Shown in pieces: positions 27,954 to 38,082 of a DNA stretch of 64,000 nucleotides. The stretch is from contig NZ_CP109907.1 of the NCBI RefSeq assembly GCF_033097525.1, forward strand, positions 5,456,001 through 5,520,000. The letters are read 5' to 3'. The notes beneath the pieces are model-generated. The model made no database searches and was not told the DNA's origin. It saw nothing but the letters and a program-made list of their open reading frames with translations. How positions within the stretch are numbered: position 1 is the stretch's first letter; each line of letters starts with the position of its first letter. Made by a program: the position numbers and the translations under genes. Origin of the DNA: Sphingobacterium sp. UGAL515B_05 (GTDB taxonomy: Bacteria; Bacteroidota; Bacteroidia; Sphingobacteriales; Sphingobacteriaceae).

Positions 27954-28547
27954 TTACAATCCAGCCAACATCACTTCTTCCTGTCGCAGAAAATATGGAC
28001 TGTTATCTTTGAATCTCCCACGCTTCCTCGAATACTTTTTGATGATATCAACAACAACATCATCGGTAAGCTCATGCCCCTCTAACGTAGGAAAACCTTC
28101 CCAACGTACAATGCCATCCGGATCCACTAAAATACAATGTGGAATTCCCTGTACTTCGAGCTGTTTCTTCAACTTCCCTTTCGTATCGATCGCTGAGAAA
28201 TAGTCTATCTTAATTTCCTTTGCCTTTTTAATGACTTCTGCTTTCTCATCCGAAAGGCCAATGATCACGAGTTTATCACCATACTTCTTATGCCACTCGT
28301 TGAGTTCGGGAATTACTTTCCGGCAAGGTCCACACCAGGTAGCCCAAAAATCAATGAGGATAAACTTATCCTTTGTTTCAGGCATATCAGTCAGCCATTG
28401 CTCCACCTCCAGTTTCGGTGCCTTTTGATTCAAAATTGATTTTGCCCACAATTTCTTATTGTTGTTGCTTTCCTGGGTATGACCGATTACATGGATCAGG
28501 CAAAGCGTAAATAGTAAGAAAGCTCTTAGGATAAATTTTACATTCAT
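27954..28547 (-). CDS. TlpA-like secreted thioredoxin
   Basis: The 197-aa protein has a signal peptide (LIHVIGHTQES, ~16-27) and a thioredoxin fold with active site WATWCGPC (~68-75), DFWATW before it and a cis-Pro region GIPHCILVDPDG. A C-terminal tail includes KYSRKRGRF. It should reduce or rearrange periplasmic disulfides. It is monocistronic, convergent with the cold-shock gene. Confidence 0.88.
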   Translation of the reverse strand: MNVKFILRAFLLFTLCLIHVIGHTQESNNNKKLWAKSILNQKAPKLEVEQWLTDMPETKDKFILIDFWATWCGPCRKVIPELNEWHKKYGDKLVIIGLSDEKAEVIKKAKEIKIDYFSAIDTKGKLKKQLEVQGIPHCILVDPDGIVRWEGFPTLEGHELTDDVVVDIIKKYSRKRGRFKDNSPYFLRQEEVMLAGL

Positions 28548-29147
28548 AAAACAGCTTGTTTAGTTCCCCTAATTTATGGATTTTTCCACAATCATTTGAT
28601 CCTTTCATCCCACACATCGTCTTTTCATAGACACCATAGCGGCCTTTATAAGGCAAAATAACACCTATACTTTTAATTGATATAAAAAATACAATACGCT
28701 GTATATAAATAATTAGAACATTTATTAAAAACACAACAACTCCAATTTATTTGTTGTACGGCTCATAATTTCCAAATCGAGCCATACCGACATCCTTAAA
28801 AAATAATAGCGCACCATCGACATTGCCACGTCAAAAACAATATCCTAATCCATCCTCGCAGAAGCTAAATCGAGGCGCTCAGCAGACAAATGCAACGAAG
28901 TGAGCCGGCCCTTTATCTCATTCGTCAAGATAATACACAAATTGACCGCATTATACTGTAGCAAAGTGTACGATAGCCCTATTTACAAACACTGCTTTCG
29001 GAATCAAGACACTCCTGTTAAGCCTATTGAGCACCTACGTATACGGCTGACAAACTGGCACAACACCCATTAAAGTAAAAACATAAAACTATGCAGATAA
29101 GATATTTAACAATATAAATATAAACAGATAGTTACACATGATTCTCT
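28548..29147. other. Non-coding interval
   Basis: These 600 bp show no supported gene. A 44-codon open minus-strand segment ending at 28845 has coding-like residues (e.g. NEIKGRLTSLHLSAERLDLA) but no start and no family match; it may be a decayed fragment. The right end is very AT-rich. Confidence 0.4.
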
Positions 29148-30593
29148 TTACAACACATCAACTTTACCCATCGGATACCATCCGTCGGCAGTTCGCCCAG
29201 CGATAGCAAGACGAACTTTTGCCTCACCTGTATTATGGTCGACTATCCCCACCTCCAAGTTATATCTTCCAGTTTTTAATTCATATGGAATAAAAATATC
29301 CTTGTCATACAGAATGTCTCCCGGCAACCATGTTGATAAGTCTGCATCAGTAAGCCGACTAATCTCCCCTTGCTCATTCTTAAGCCGTATAGCCAATGAA
29401 AATTGCTTTTTATACAGCGGCGCTACTCCTTTGTTTTCCCACCATGAGCTAAAATCCATTTTTTGTCCGCGGACCACCTCCTTTGGATAAGTCATCCTTT
29501 TAAGCACAAAGCGGTAGCCCATCTTATTGAGCCATCTATTCACATGGGGCCACCATTCGCTTGGGATGGCCGAAGACTTCGCATTGAAACTTGAAATATG
29601 CCATTTCAGCGACTGATCGATGATATAATCGATATCCCAGCCCTCATCTTTCCACTTCTGCATAACCCAGCAGACCTCCAGACTTATTGGGGCCTTTCTC
29701 CAGGCATCCTGCATACCGAAACCAACAATTCCCTGTGGATAATAGTCGTACATATGGGACCAGTTGTCGTCAAAACCGCCCAAATCACCCAAACAATCGA
29801 TACGCCAGCCCACAGGTCTTTTTGAAAGAGTATATTGTTGGGTTTTACGATCGGTCAATAAGGTGATTAAGGGGGTTTCCTTAAAATTATCGGTGTACGC
29901 ATCGACCAGGCTTTCACGCGTAGCCTTAGATAGCTCTATCGTACCCCGGCCCTCGCCCCAAAAACCCACAATAGATAGATCGACCGCTTCCAGATCAGGA
30001 TGCCCATCATAGCGTTGCGCGAGTTTCGTAATCATATTTCCAAAGTATTTTGCGTAGCGGGCATCTTCGGGGTCAACCCGCCAGCCCGCAGAATCCACAA
30101 ACCACTCATTTTTCTTACCGACCATTGTACGATACCAGTCCGGTACATCATTGCCTTTATCCTCGCCCTCCCCATAGGGTGCGATCCGTAAAAGTAAGGA
30201 CTGCCCTCGTTTATGTGCGGTTTTTAAAGCTTCATCGATCAATGCCCAGTTGAATTTTCCCTGCTTGGGCTCTAAAAAGCGCCAATACAAACGGAAGTAT
30301 GCGATCGTGGTATTTGGATAATCCTTATTTTTCAGGTTCCGAACCTCACCTTGATATGCTATTGGCTTGCCCTCCGTCCAGGTCAGGCCGCGGTTTAAGC
30401 TATCTCCATTAAATCGCTGAAAAGTCATAAAGCCTATCCCCGGATTGTCCAGTACACTGTCGATTTCTTTTGGCAATATTCGGACGATCCCTTCTTTCTT
30501 GTAGTCTACAATTTGTGCCTGTGCATTTGACGTTAGCAGCGAGTAGGAAATAACGATTAAAAAAAAACTAAAAATGAAAAATAGTTTATGCAT
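29148..30593 (-). CDS. DUF4832-type glycoside-hydrolase-like protein
   Basis: From ATG 30593 (MHKLFFIFSF) the product is 481 aa; a start at 30620 would add nine residues before the signal peptide. After the signal (NAQAQ) comes a TIM-barrel-like region with DNPGIGFMTFQRF, YFRLYWRFLEPKQGKFNW, LLLRIAPYG and VDLSIVGFWGEGRGT. A C-terminal beta-sandwich (FSSWWENKGVAPLYKKQFSLAIRL) matches DUF4832. It lies after a SusCD pair, so it probably acts on the imported glycan. The catalytic mechanism is unproven. Candidate acidic residues are the Glu in WRFLEP and the Glu in WGEGR. Confidence 0.75.
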   Translation of the reverse strand: MHKLFFIFSFFLIVISYSLLTSNAQAQIVDYKKEGIVRILPKEIDSVLDNPGIGFMTFQRFNGDSLNRGLTWTEGKPIAYQGEVRNLKNKDYPNTTIAYFRLYWRFLEPKQGKFNWALIDEALKTAHKRGQSLLLRIAPYGEGEDKGNDVPDWYRTMVGKKNEWFVDSAGWRVDPEDARYAKYFGNMITKLAQRYDGHPDLEAVDLSIVGFWGEGRGTIELSKATRESLVDAYTDNFKETPLITLLTDRKTQQYTLSKRPVGWRIDCLGDLGGFDDNWSHMYDYYPQGIVGFGMQDAWRKAPISLEVCWVMQKWKDEGWDIDYIIDQSLKWHISSFNAKSSAIPSEWWPHVNRWLNKMGYRFVLKRMTYPKEVVRGQKMDFSSWWENKGVAPLYKKQFSLAIRLKNEQGEISRLTDADLSTWLPGDILYDKDIFIPYELKTGRYNLEVGIVDHNTGEAKVRLAIAGRTADGWYPMGKVDVL

Positions 30594-30613
30594 AGTAAGT
30601 TGTTTAAAAAAAA

Positions 30614-30643
30614 GCGCCAAGCTCAGCAGCTGAACATTGGCGC
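30614..30643 (-). terminator. Hairpin between susD-like and DUF4832 genes
   Basis: GCGCCAA (30614-30620) pairs with TTGGCGC (30637-30643). On the minus strand it is followed by a T-rich tract (~30604-30613), so it may partly terminate transcription before the DUF4832 gene. Confidence 0.5.
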
Positions 30644-30680
30644 CTTGAATAAAGACCTTGATGGTCTGTTTTTATTCACT

Positions 30681-30739
30681 AATAACCGGGATTAATTACA
30701 CCTAGATTATTACAACCCGGATTAATTATAACCCGGATT
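30681..30739. repeat. Three degenerate copies of the susD 3' end
   Basis: The unit TAACCCGGATT appears at 30727-30739 (overlapping the last codons NPGYN-stop), 30711-30723 (TACAACCCGGATT) and 30681-30693 (AATAACCGGGATT). It looks like local tandem duplication of the gene end. Confidence 0.5.
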
Positions 30740-32215
30740 TTGTTTAATTACCCCATTCGTTTCATTAATCGCCTTACGCGGAATCGGCCAAAGCACAAAT
30801 TCGGGTTTGGCAAACTGAGAACCATCCGCTTTCGCACGCTCAATATAGGTCCCCCAGCGGATCAGGTCCTCCCGTCGGATTCCACCTTCGCACCAGAATT
30901 CATAAAGACGCTCATCCATCATTTTTTTACGGAACTGATCTTTCGTCAGATTTTGGCTCCATGCCGCCAAACCAGCACGTTCACGTACTGTCTTCACCAG
31001 ATCATAGGCTTCTTGGGTTGGACCTGACAATTCATTGATCGCTTCGGCCATTGACAGCAACACATCCGAATACCGCCATACCACGATGTTAACCCCATGC
31101 TTCTCACCTGTCGCACTCGGATCAACACCATATTTCATTGGTATCGCACCAATTACGCCGTTAGCACGTGCATCATAGGTTGTACCATCCGTTGTTGTCC
31201 ATTTGGTCAGTAGGCGCTGCTTACGCTTGTCATTGCTTTCAAACTTATCGTAGGTCTTCCACGGCATTTTATATCCGCCCCATTGGGTCAATGCCACGCC
31301 GGTCGGGTCGGCATAATTTCCAGGAAGAGCATGCGCTAACCATAAGTTGGCGCTCTTGGCATCTATACGGGTCGGTATCGCAAAAATAACTTCCTTGTTG
31401 TCACCATTATTCTCGATTGTAAAGATATCGGCATAATTAGCTTTGAGCGAATGTCCTAATTTTTGCAGTTCCCGCCCATACTTGATCACATCATCCCAGC
31501 GTTTTTCCTGCATATACAGCTTTATAAGTCCCATTATACAGGCATCTTTCGTAAAACGTCCATATTCTGAGGATGGCAATGCACTCGCCAAAGGCAGTAC
31601 TTCTAGGGCTTCTTTATAGTCCTTTTCGATTTGGGCAACCATTTCGGCTTTTGTAGGCCTGGCAATTGGAGCAGGATTAGGTTCTTTCATTACCGATGCA
31701 TCCAGTCGCAAGGGCACTGGCCCATAATAACTGTACAGAATCCAGGCATAATGTGCCCGCAACGCTTTTACTTCACCCGTGTAAGTTTGCTTTATCGTTT
31801 CATCAATTGTCATACCCGAGAGTCTGTCTAGTACAATTGTCGCGTTGGTCACTGCCGGCATAAGATTGTTATAAAAAACAAAAAGCGCATCGCCCGGAAA
31901 AGTTTCAGAAAGATTCAGATTGTTGAACATAGGCCAGCCTGGCCAGCCCCATGAACAGATGAGCTCATCTGTCGTCGCGCTCGACTGCGGTACAATACCA
32001 CCGAGACCGCAGCCCCAGATGCTATACCCATCATCAGGATTCAACGTAGAATATACCGCCGTAACAGCTAATTTGGCATCTTCTTTTGTTTTGTAAAATG
32101 ATGTCTCACTGAATTTATCGTAAGTGACTTCTTCCAATGCTTTTTCGCAGGATGTTAGTGCCCCGGCCACCATAAGTGCAGCTACCAGTTTTATATATTT
32201 TCTTCTTGTAATCAT
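30722..32215 (-). CDS. SusD/RagB-family nutrient-binding lipoprotein (first locus)
   Basis: From ATG 32215 (MITRRKYIKL) the protein is 497 aa, with lipobox ALTSC (~Cys23). This start leaves 13 bp to the SusC stop; a longer ATG at 32242 would overlap it. SusD landmarks are helical TPR-like pairs, KALRAHYAWILYSYYGPVPL, a WRYSDVLLSMAEAINE near the C-terminal third, RRKA-like IPRKAINE and final KQNPGYN. It binds substrate at the surface and lids the SusC pore. Confidence 0.93.
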   Translation of the reverse strand: MITRRKYIKLVAALMVAGALTSCEKALEEVTYDKFSETSFYKTKEDAKLAVTAVYSTLNPDDGYSIWGCGLGGIVPQSSATTDELICSWGWPGWPMFNNLNLSETFPGDALFVFYNNLMPAVTNATIVLDRLSGMTIDETIKQTYTGEVKALRAHYAWILYSYYGPVPLRLDASVMKEPNPAPIARPTKAEMVAQIEKDYKEALEVLPLASALPSSEYGRFTKDACIMGLIKLYMQEKRWDDVIKYGRELQKLGHSLKANYADIFTIENNGDNKEVIFAIPTRIDAKSANLWLAHALPGNYADPTGVALTQWGGYKMPWKTYDKFESNDKRKQRLLTKWTTTDGTTYDARANGVIGAIPMKYGVDPSATGEKHGVNIVVWRYSDVLLSMAEAINELSGPTQEAYDLVKTVRERAGLAAWSQNLTKDQFRKKMMDERLYEFWCEGGIRREDLIRWGTYIERAKADGSQFAKPEFVLWPIPRKAINETNGVIKQNPGYN

Positions 32216-32228
32216 GATATTTGTCTTT

Positions 32229-35200
32229 TTAAAATCCAACACTTGCGCCCACGGTAAAGGATCTTGTCATTGGATATGCATATAGATTTTGTAATTCTGG
32301 ATCTACTCCCCTGTAGTTTGTAATGATAAACGGATTTTGGACATTTAGGTACACCCGCATGTTTTTAACAGTTTTTTGCTTTTGAATAAGTGATAGCGGA
32401 AGACGATAGCCTAATGTGATATCCCGCACACGGAGAAAGTTTCCATTTTCTACCCAAAAATCAGAACTGCTGGCATAGCTGCTGTAATTGCCGTTCAAAC
32501 CTGTTGGCATGGTACCATCGGTATGGTCATACGCCCAACGATCTTTCGCTACGGAAAGAACATTCCAGCCATAGGCACCTAGTTTCGCATACACATCGGA
32601 ATTGTTGGAATAATCACGATTGATTTTTTTCTGAATTAAGCCATAAACATATACCGAAAGATCAAAGTTTTTATAACTAAACTGATTGTTCATCCCGAAA
32701 CTATAGTTCGGCACGGGACGACCATTACCTGTCGGATCATTATTCGTGTGTAACTGCACCATATCAGCGGTAGACAATTTGCCGTCAGGTTTTCCAGTTA
32801 GGTTTCCGTTGTCATCATAACCATTGACATCTTTTATGATAATTTCACCTGGCAAAATTCCAGGCATCCAGCTCGGTGCAGACATCGTTGCCGGATTGTA
32901 GATCCCATCCGACAAATAACCATAGCCTGCGTTAAAGTTTCCTTTTTCGGCTTCATAACGCGGCAGGGACTTGAGTGCTTCAGGCGCCCGACTTACCCAA
33001 TAGTTTTTATAATGGGAAAAATTTATTGTCGTATTCCAGTTGAAGCCATCCTGCTGTACAAAGTTTTTGGTCTGTAGATTTACCTCCCAGCCCTGGCTAC
33101 GTGTCTTTCCTGCGTTTATGCTTGCCTCACGCACCACATAGTCTGAGTTCAGATTAATGGTGCTCAGGAGATCCGTAAACTGACGGTTGAAATAATCAAA
33201 ACTACCGCTAATACGCCCCTTTACAAAACCGAAGTCCAAACCAAGGTTAAATTCTGTCTGTGTTTCCCAAGTCAGGTTGGGGTTACTGATCTGCGATAAC
33301 TTAACACCGGGTAGGTTGACACCACCGATCACATAAGGCGAATTGTTGTCATAGTATTCAAATGCACTACCTCCAATTGCCGAATTACCAACAGCCCCAT
33401 AACCTGCACGCAATTTCAGGAAGCTTATGGCTGGAATTGCCTTGATAAATTCCTCTTCGGACACTACCCATGCGGCAGATATCCCTGGAAATGTTCCCCA
33501 TTTTTTGTTGGCCGCAAAATGGGATGCGCCGTCTTTACGCACTGTACCCGACAAAATATATTTGCCATCATACTCATAGACAACACGAGCGAAATAGGAT
33601 TTCCAAATTCTATTTGCATCTTTAAAACTGCCTAAATAAGGTCTTTGGGCAGTACCAAGTCCGAGGTTGTAATAGAGGAAGTTATCGGTTGGAAAATGAT
33701 CATTTCCTGTATTGAGTCCATCGTGTTCGGAGATCTGGTACGAATGTCCGAGCAATGCCGTCAGGTGCCCCTTACCAATATCCTTTGCGTAATTCAACGT
33801 ATATTCCCGTAATTGTGAAGAGGCATTTGTTTCGAATACGCCAGCCATACCTTCAGCCCGCGCTCCATATAAAAAGGTCCGCGGATAATACAAGCTCCGT
33901 TTGGCAGTACTCTGATCGTAGCTAAAACTAGCTTTTGCAGTCAGTCCTTCAAAAATCTTCCATTCCGCAAAAGCCGAAGTTAACCAGCGGTTAGACTTTG
34001 TCAGGTCCGTAATCGTTAGAAACGACATCGGATTGGGCGTATTTTGGTAGTCGGGATTGATTGGATAATTCCCCTGTTCGTCTTGAAACGGCATCGTAGG
34101 TGGATAGTAAAAAGCCGCCCCAATCATACCCGAATTTTCATATACACCATCCCCCATACTGCCATTGTTGGCTTTGGAACCCGTAGCGATCACATTCACT
34201 CCAACCTTAATATTTTCACCGATTCCCTGATCCAGATTGAATTTACCCGAATACCGCGAATAATCGGAATTACGAAGCACACCTTCCTGGTTCATATAGT
34301 TTCCGGACACATAATAATTGGTCTTATTGCTGGAGCCAGACATGGACAGATTGTGCTGCTGTGTGTTTCCTGTGCGCATGATTGCGTCAATCGCACTTGG
34401 ATACACAGTCTGTTTATCGATCTGATCCTGCGTGTATTTAGGCACAAAAGCACCGACCGAATTTGGATCGACATTGCCATAGGGACCTATCTTATTATCC
34501 AGCATCCATTTTTCGCGAAGAATGCGGTTACGTTCCGTCATATAGTCCTTGGTCCCAAGGATATCGTAGTATTTTAACGACTTTTGAACAGCATGACTAA
34601 AGTCATATTGAATTGTCGGCAGCCCCTGCTTCCCTTTTTTTGTCGTGATCAGCACCACACCACCGGCAGCCCGGGCACCATAGATTGCGGTCGCACTCGC
34701 GTCTTTCAAAATGTCGATGTTCTCAATATCATTCGGATTGATAAAATTTAATGGTGAACGGTTCACACCTCCCGAGCCATATCTTGTATTTGTTGTTGGT
34801 TCGCCCGCATCGTCATTGATGATAACACCATCCACGATATATAATGGCCCCATCGAAGCAAACGATGCGTTACTCCGGATCTGCACCGACACACCCGCTC
34901 CAGGTTGCCCCGATGTTTGCACGACATTGACACCGGCAGCCCTTCCGGCAAGCCCCTGCGCAAAGTTGGTATTCGTTGCATTGTTCACATCGCTCATTTT
35001 GACCGATGCCACCGCCCCCGTCAAACTCTTCCGTTTTTGCGTACCATACCCCACAACAACAACCTCATTCAAAGCATTATCCTCCTTTTTCAGATTGACG
35101 GTCAAAGGAGATTGACTTGTTGCGACAACTTCCGATGTAGAGAAGCCTACAGAGCTAATAACCAAGATAGCTCCATCCTTTGCTTCGATGCTAAAATTAC

Positions 35201-35723
35201 CCGCGTTGTCTGTTTGTGTTACTTTGGCCGAACCTTTCACTTTGATCGTCACGCCACTCAACGGGGATCCACTCGCATCCAGCACTTTGCCCTTGATCGT
35301 TTCTTGCTGTTGATTCTGTTCAGCGTTTACCGCAGGTTGTTTCTTACGGTGCAGCACAATGGTATTGCCTTTGATCTCATAACCTACGGGCTGATCCCTG
35401 GTCAGGGCTTCCAGACTTTCACGCAGGCCTTTATTCTGTAGGTTTAGCGACACAGGATGTGTATCCCCAAGATGTGTCTGTACAAGCACCAGCTCGTAGC
35501 CACTCTGTTTCTTGATCGACTCCACCGCTTCCCGAAAGGTAACTTTATTCAAATTTAGTGATATGCGTTGCGCATTAGCCGTCACATGTAACTGACTGCT
35601 AAAGAGCAGCAAAAAGGCTGGAACTACTTTTTTGACACTAGAAGGCATAGTCCAGCGGCACAGGTTTTGTGCTTGTTGATTAAAATTCATAAATTTAAGC
35701 ATGTTTATGGTTCCTATAATCAT
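32229..35723 (-). CDS. SusC/RagA-family TonB-dependent receptor with STN domain (first locus)
   Basis: The 1164-aa receptor begins with a signal sequence (~25-52), then an STN (secretin/TonB N-terminal) domain (~53-125, ISLNLNKVTFREAVE...YELVLVQ), a carboxypeptidase-like domain (~145-220), and a TonB plug with DNALNEVVVVGYGTQKRKSLTGAV, LYIVDGVIIND and IDILKDASATAIYGARAAGGVVLITTKKG. A large barrel ends in TVGASVGF. The STN domain lets such receptors signal to a FecR-type anti-sigma factor; the sigma/FecR genes lie directly upstream. Substrate is probably a glycan, as inferred from the DUF4832 neighbour. Confidence 0.94.
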   Translation of the reverse strand: MIIGTINMLKFMNFNQQAQNLCRWTMPSSVKKVVPAFLLLFSSQLHVTANAQRISLNLNKVTFREAVESIKKQSGYELVLVQTHLGDTHPVSLNLQNKGLRESLEALTRDQPVGYEIKGNTIVLHRKKQPAVNAEQNQQQETIKGKVLDASGSPLSGVTIKVKGSAKVTQTDNAGNFSIEAKDGAILVISSVGFSTSEVVATSQSPLTVNLKKEDNALNEVVVVGYGTQKRKSLTGAVASVKMSDVNNATNTNFAQGLAGRAAGVNVVQTSGQPGAGVSVQIRSNASFASMGPLYIVDGVIINDDAGEPTTNTRYGSGGVNRSPLNFINPNDIENIDILKDASATAIYGARAAGGVVLITTKKGKQGLPTIQYDFSHAVQKSLKYYDILGTKDYMTERNRILREKWMLDNKIGPYGNVDPNSVGAFVPKYTQDQIDKQTVYPSAIDAIMRTGNTQQHNLSMSGSSNKTNYYVSGNYMNQEGVLRNSDYSRYSGKFNLDQGIGENIKVGVNVIATGSKANNGSMGDGVYENSGMIGAAFYYPPTMPFQDEQGNYPINPDYQNTPNPMSFLTITDLTKSNRWLTSAFAEWKIFEGLTAKASFSYDQSTAKRSLYYPRTFLYGARAEGMAGVFETNASSQLREYTLNYAKDIGKGHLTALLGHSYQISEHDGLNTGNDHFPTDNFLYYNLGLGTAQRPYLGSFKDANRIWKSYFARVVYEYDGKYILSGTVRKDGASHFAANKKWGTFPGISAAWVVSEEEFIKAIPAISFLKLRAGYGAVGNSAIGGSAFEYYDNNSPYVIGGVNLPGVKLSQISNPNLTWETQTEFNLGLDFGFVKGRISGSFDYFNRQFTDLLSTINLNSDYVVREASINAGKTRSQGWEVNLQTKNFVQQDGFNWNTTINFSHYKNYWVSRAPEALKSLPRYEAEKGNFNAGYGYLSDGIYNPATMSAPSWMPGILPGEIIIKDVNGYDDNGNLTGKPDGKLSTADMVQLHTNNDPTGNGRPVPNYSFGMNNQFSYKNFDLSVYVYGLIQKKINRDYSNNSDVYAKLGAYGWNVLSVAKDRWAYDHTDGTMPTGLNGNYSSYASSSDFWVENGNFLRVRDITLGYRLPLSLIQKQKTVKNMRVYLNVQNPFIITNYRGVDPELQNLYAYPMTRSFTVGASVGF

Positions 35724-35875
35724 TGATTATCAGAACCTATTTCCAATAATTCTAAGCGTGGAGGTGGTTGCAACACTTTCACGCTCTTTTCCCCTATTTT
35801 TGTAGATTTTTAGGAAGTATTGCCAAAGGCCCGATGCTGTATCATAATTTGCATTTTTTAGGAATGTGTTATTTA

Positions 35876-37010
35876 TTATTTTGTTTGTGTCACTACAATT
35901 GTGTTTCCACTTTTGGAAAATTTCGCTAAACCGGTCATTTCGAGAAGATCAAGAACCTCGTCCACACGTTTTTTGCGCGATATGGTCGCATCAACTTTAT
36001 CCTTCGGTACCGTGCCGACATAACGGACTTCAAAATCATACCAGCGGGCAAGTTCATCCATAATTTCTGGAATTTGTTTACCTTCAAAATTGAAAAAACC
36101 GTTTTTTCCAGGCAATCACATCCTCCACATTAACTCGCCGCTTGCTGAGCCCACTACTGGAAGCAACAAGCTGCTCCCCAGGCACTAATTTCACACTATT
36201 ATTAACCATGACCGACCCTTCTAATAATGTCGTCATGCTACTGCTGGCATTTTGATCGCTTTTGACATTAAAATGGGTGCCCAATACCTTGATTTCCTGT
36301 TTATCAGTCACAACAACGAAGGGAACTTCCGGGTTTTTGGCAACTTCAAAATAGGCCTCGCCTTCGAGAATCACCTTACGCTGCTTTTGCCCCGCGAAAT
36401 TAACAGGAAAACGCAGTGAGGATGAAGCATTCAACCAGACTTTGGAGCCATCGGCCAAGGTGAGTTGATACTGATGTCCTCTTGCGGTCATCAACGTATT
36501 GAAAACCGGGATATTAGAAGCCGCATTTAACCTATTACTATAGACAAGGGAACTGTCGTTACTTTTAGAAATCTCCGAATCTGTGCCCCCGGCGATCAAT
36601 CCTTGTCCCTGTTTTTCGAGATCAATTTGATCCCCATTATCCATGACCAGGATCGTTCCTTTTTGAACAGACGGCATTTTCATATGGGTTATTGCTAGGT
36701 TATGATCACTTAGCGTGCTATTTCGTTGATATAACCACAAACCGGCTGCAATAACGCAGAGTAAGGAAGCTGCGAGCGTAGCCACAGCACGGATACTGGT
36801 AATTGATCTTTTCTTCTTAAAAGTTTTTCCTGCAATCACCTCCAAAAGGCGATCCTTCTGAATAGGATCCAATGCAGCCAGAGAATCACTTCGATTATGG
36901 TTCTGCTGCATCTCACACCATTGATGATATTGACGCAGGTCATCCTCCGATGCTACCCCCGCATCAATACGTTTCAAAATTTCCAGCAATTCCTTCGTTA
37001 GATCTTTCAT
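35876..37010 (-). pseudogene. FecR-family anti-sigma factor, split by a one-base frameshift
   Basis: The 5' part (37010-36084, 308 aa) has a cytoplasmic N-terminus, one membrane helix (~75-94) and the periplasmic FecR domain. It runs off-frame at VIAWKKRFFQF-stop. The 3' part in another frame (36115-35876) gives KNGFFNFEGKQIPEIMDELARW and the rest of DUF4974. Reading one A fewer in the A6 run (plus-strand 36102-36107) restores AWKNGFFNFEGK, the family sequence, so there is one inserted base. A natural mutation, RNA-polymerase slippage on the A6 tract or a sequencing error are all possible. It sits between the sigma gene and susC. Confidence 0.88.
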
Positions 37011-37069
37011 GAATCCAATTTCCCCTTATTTTATAACTAAGGGACATGAAGACGGCGGATGTACTAGTC

Positions 37070-37639
37070 TTAATGAAAAAAAAATAAAAAAAATGTCCAA
37101 TAAAAATTTTTAGAAAGGTAAACCCTTAGTTTTCTGAGCGATACAGCAAGGTGATTCCGTACCGTATTTTCGGAAATGCCGAGCTGTTCAGCGATATCAT
37201 GATGGGGTAGGTAATCTTCGCGACTTAACACGAATACTTCTCGTGCCTTTGGTGGCAAGGTGCGAATAAAGTCATGGATCACAGCCTGCAATTCCTTGAG
37301 GGCAAGACTTTCGTCTTCGACCACATCGATTATCGCTGCTCGGTGATTGAGTATTTCTTCTCTTCTGCGACTTGTCAGGATTTTTCGGGTCAGCTTATAC
37401 TTAACTGCAGCATACAGGTAGCTTTTTAAATGTGAGATGGTCAGTTCTTCGTGGTTCTCCCAAAGCCATACAAAGACATCCTGTATGGTATCGGTACAAT
37501 CTTCCTCCTCTTTGATAATATTCATACCGAACAAAAATAGCTTATCCACATATTTTACATATATGGTCCTAAATGCTGAAGTATCCCCAGATTTGAGTCT
37601 TTCAACTAAGTCAAGATCTGCTTGATCATTTTGGTTCAT
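37070..37639 (-). CDS. ECF RNA polymerase sigma factor (FecI-like)
   Basis: The 189-aa protein has sigma region 2 (DKLFLFGMNIIKEEEDCTDTIQDVFVWLWENHE, shown only by its key DTIQDVFVWLW block) and region 4 HTH (LPPKAREVFVLSREDYLPHHDIAEQLGISENTVRNHL, key block GISENTVRNHL). It should direct transcription of the SusCD locus when released by FecR. It is first in the unit, 59 bp before fecR. With FecR broken, its control may be altered. Confidence 0.92.
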   Translation of the reverse strand: MNQNDQADLDLVERLKSGDTSAFRTIYVKYVDKLFLFGMNIIKEEEDCTDTIQDVFVWLWENHEELTISHLKSYLYAAVKYKLTRKILTSRRREEILNHRAAIIDVVEDESLALKELQAVIHDFIRTLPPKAREVFVLSREDYLPHHDIAEQLGISENTVRNHLAVSLRKLRVYLSKNFYWTFFLFFFH

Positions 37640-38082
37640 AACCTATCATATTTAGGGAGGGCAATGGCAAAGCATGTATTAAAAGTAATTCACATGCTGT
37701 AAAAATCCCCTCTTTTCATCAAATCGTATAACGATGTTAAGTAGAATTATCAGTAAATACAATAGGCGCATAAACGCAAACGTTTGTTCAAAATTGTATC
37801 TCAGTGAACTTAATTAAGCTTATCTCCTATTTTTTAAAATCGAAAAATGGATGAAATATCGCCGACCGACAGGGCTTTTCTATAACTGAAAAAAACACAC
37901 CAGAAAATGGGAGAACATTTGGTAAATATGTCCAAATTAGAAAGACAAAAGGCCAAGAAATGATCTTGGCCTAATGTAACATATTATTTGGGGTGTTTTC
38001 GTAGCTCTACTTAGCAAAAATGCTGCCGAAATTAAATACGACCCTACAATTTTATTTTTTATAAAAAATATTTAAAAGATGT
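37640..38082. other. Non-coding interval with a hairpin
   Basis: These 443 bp hold no gene. The right half carries a hairpin, GGCCAAGA 37951-37958 with TCTTGGCC 37964-37971, which lies past the end of the FAD-oxidoreductase operon (stop at 38083) and could terminate it. The left half should carry the sigma-gene promoter; a TATACGATTTG on the minus strand near 37725 is close to a -7 element but has an extra base. Confidence 0.45.
37951..37971 (-). terminator. Hairpin downstream of the eight-gene SusCD/DoxX operon
   Basis: A perfect 8-bp stem with a 5-nt loop lies about 110 bp beyond the last gene. On the minus strand it is followed by CTTTTGTCTTTC, so it can act as a terminator. Confidence 0.5.

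Noticed and set aside
28716..28978. Minus-strand segment with coding-like residues (NEIKGRLTSLHLSAERLDLA)
   Set aside because: It is only 44 codons open, has no start, and could be chance; kept as a remark in the interval entry.
36084..36115. Programmed -1 frameshift at the A6 run in fecR
   Set aside because: The restoring shift is +1 relative to the upstream frame, so a classic A-AAA-AAC -1 slippery site does not fit; a mutation or transcriptional slippage is likelier.
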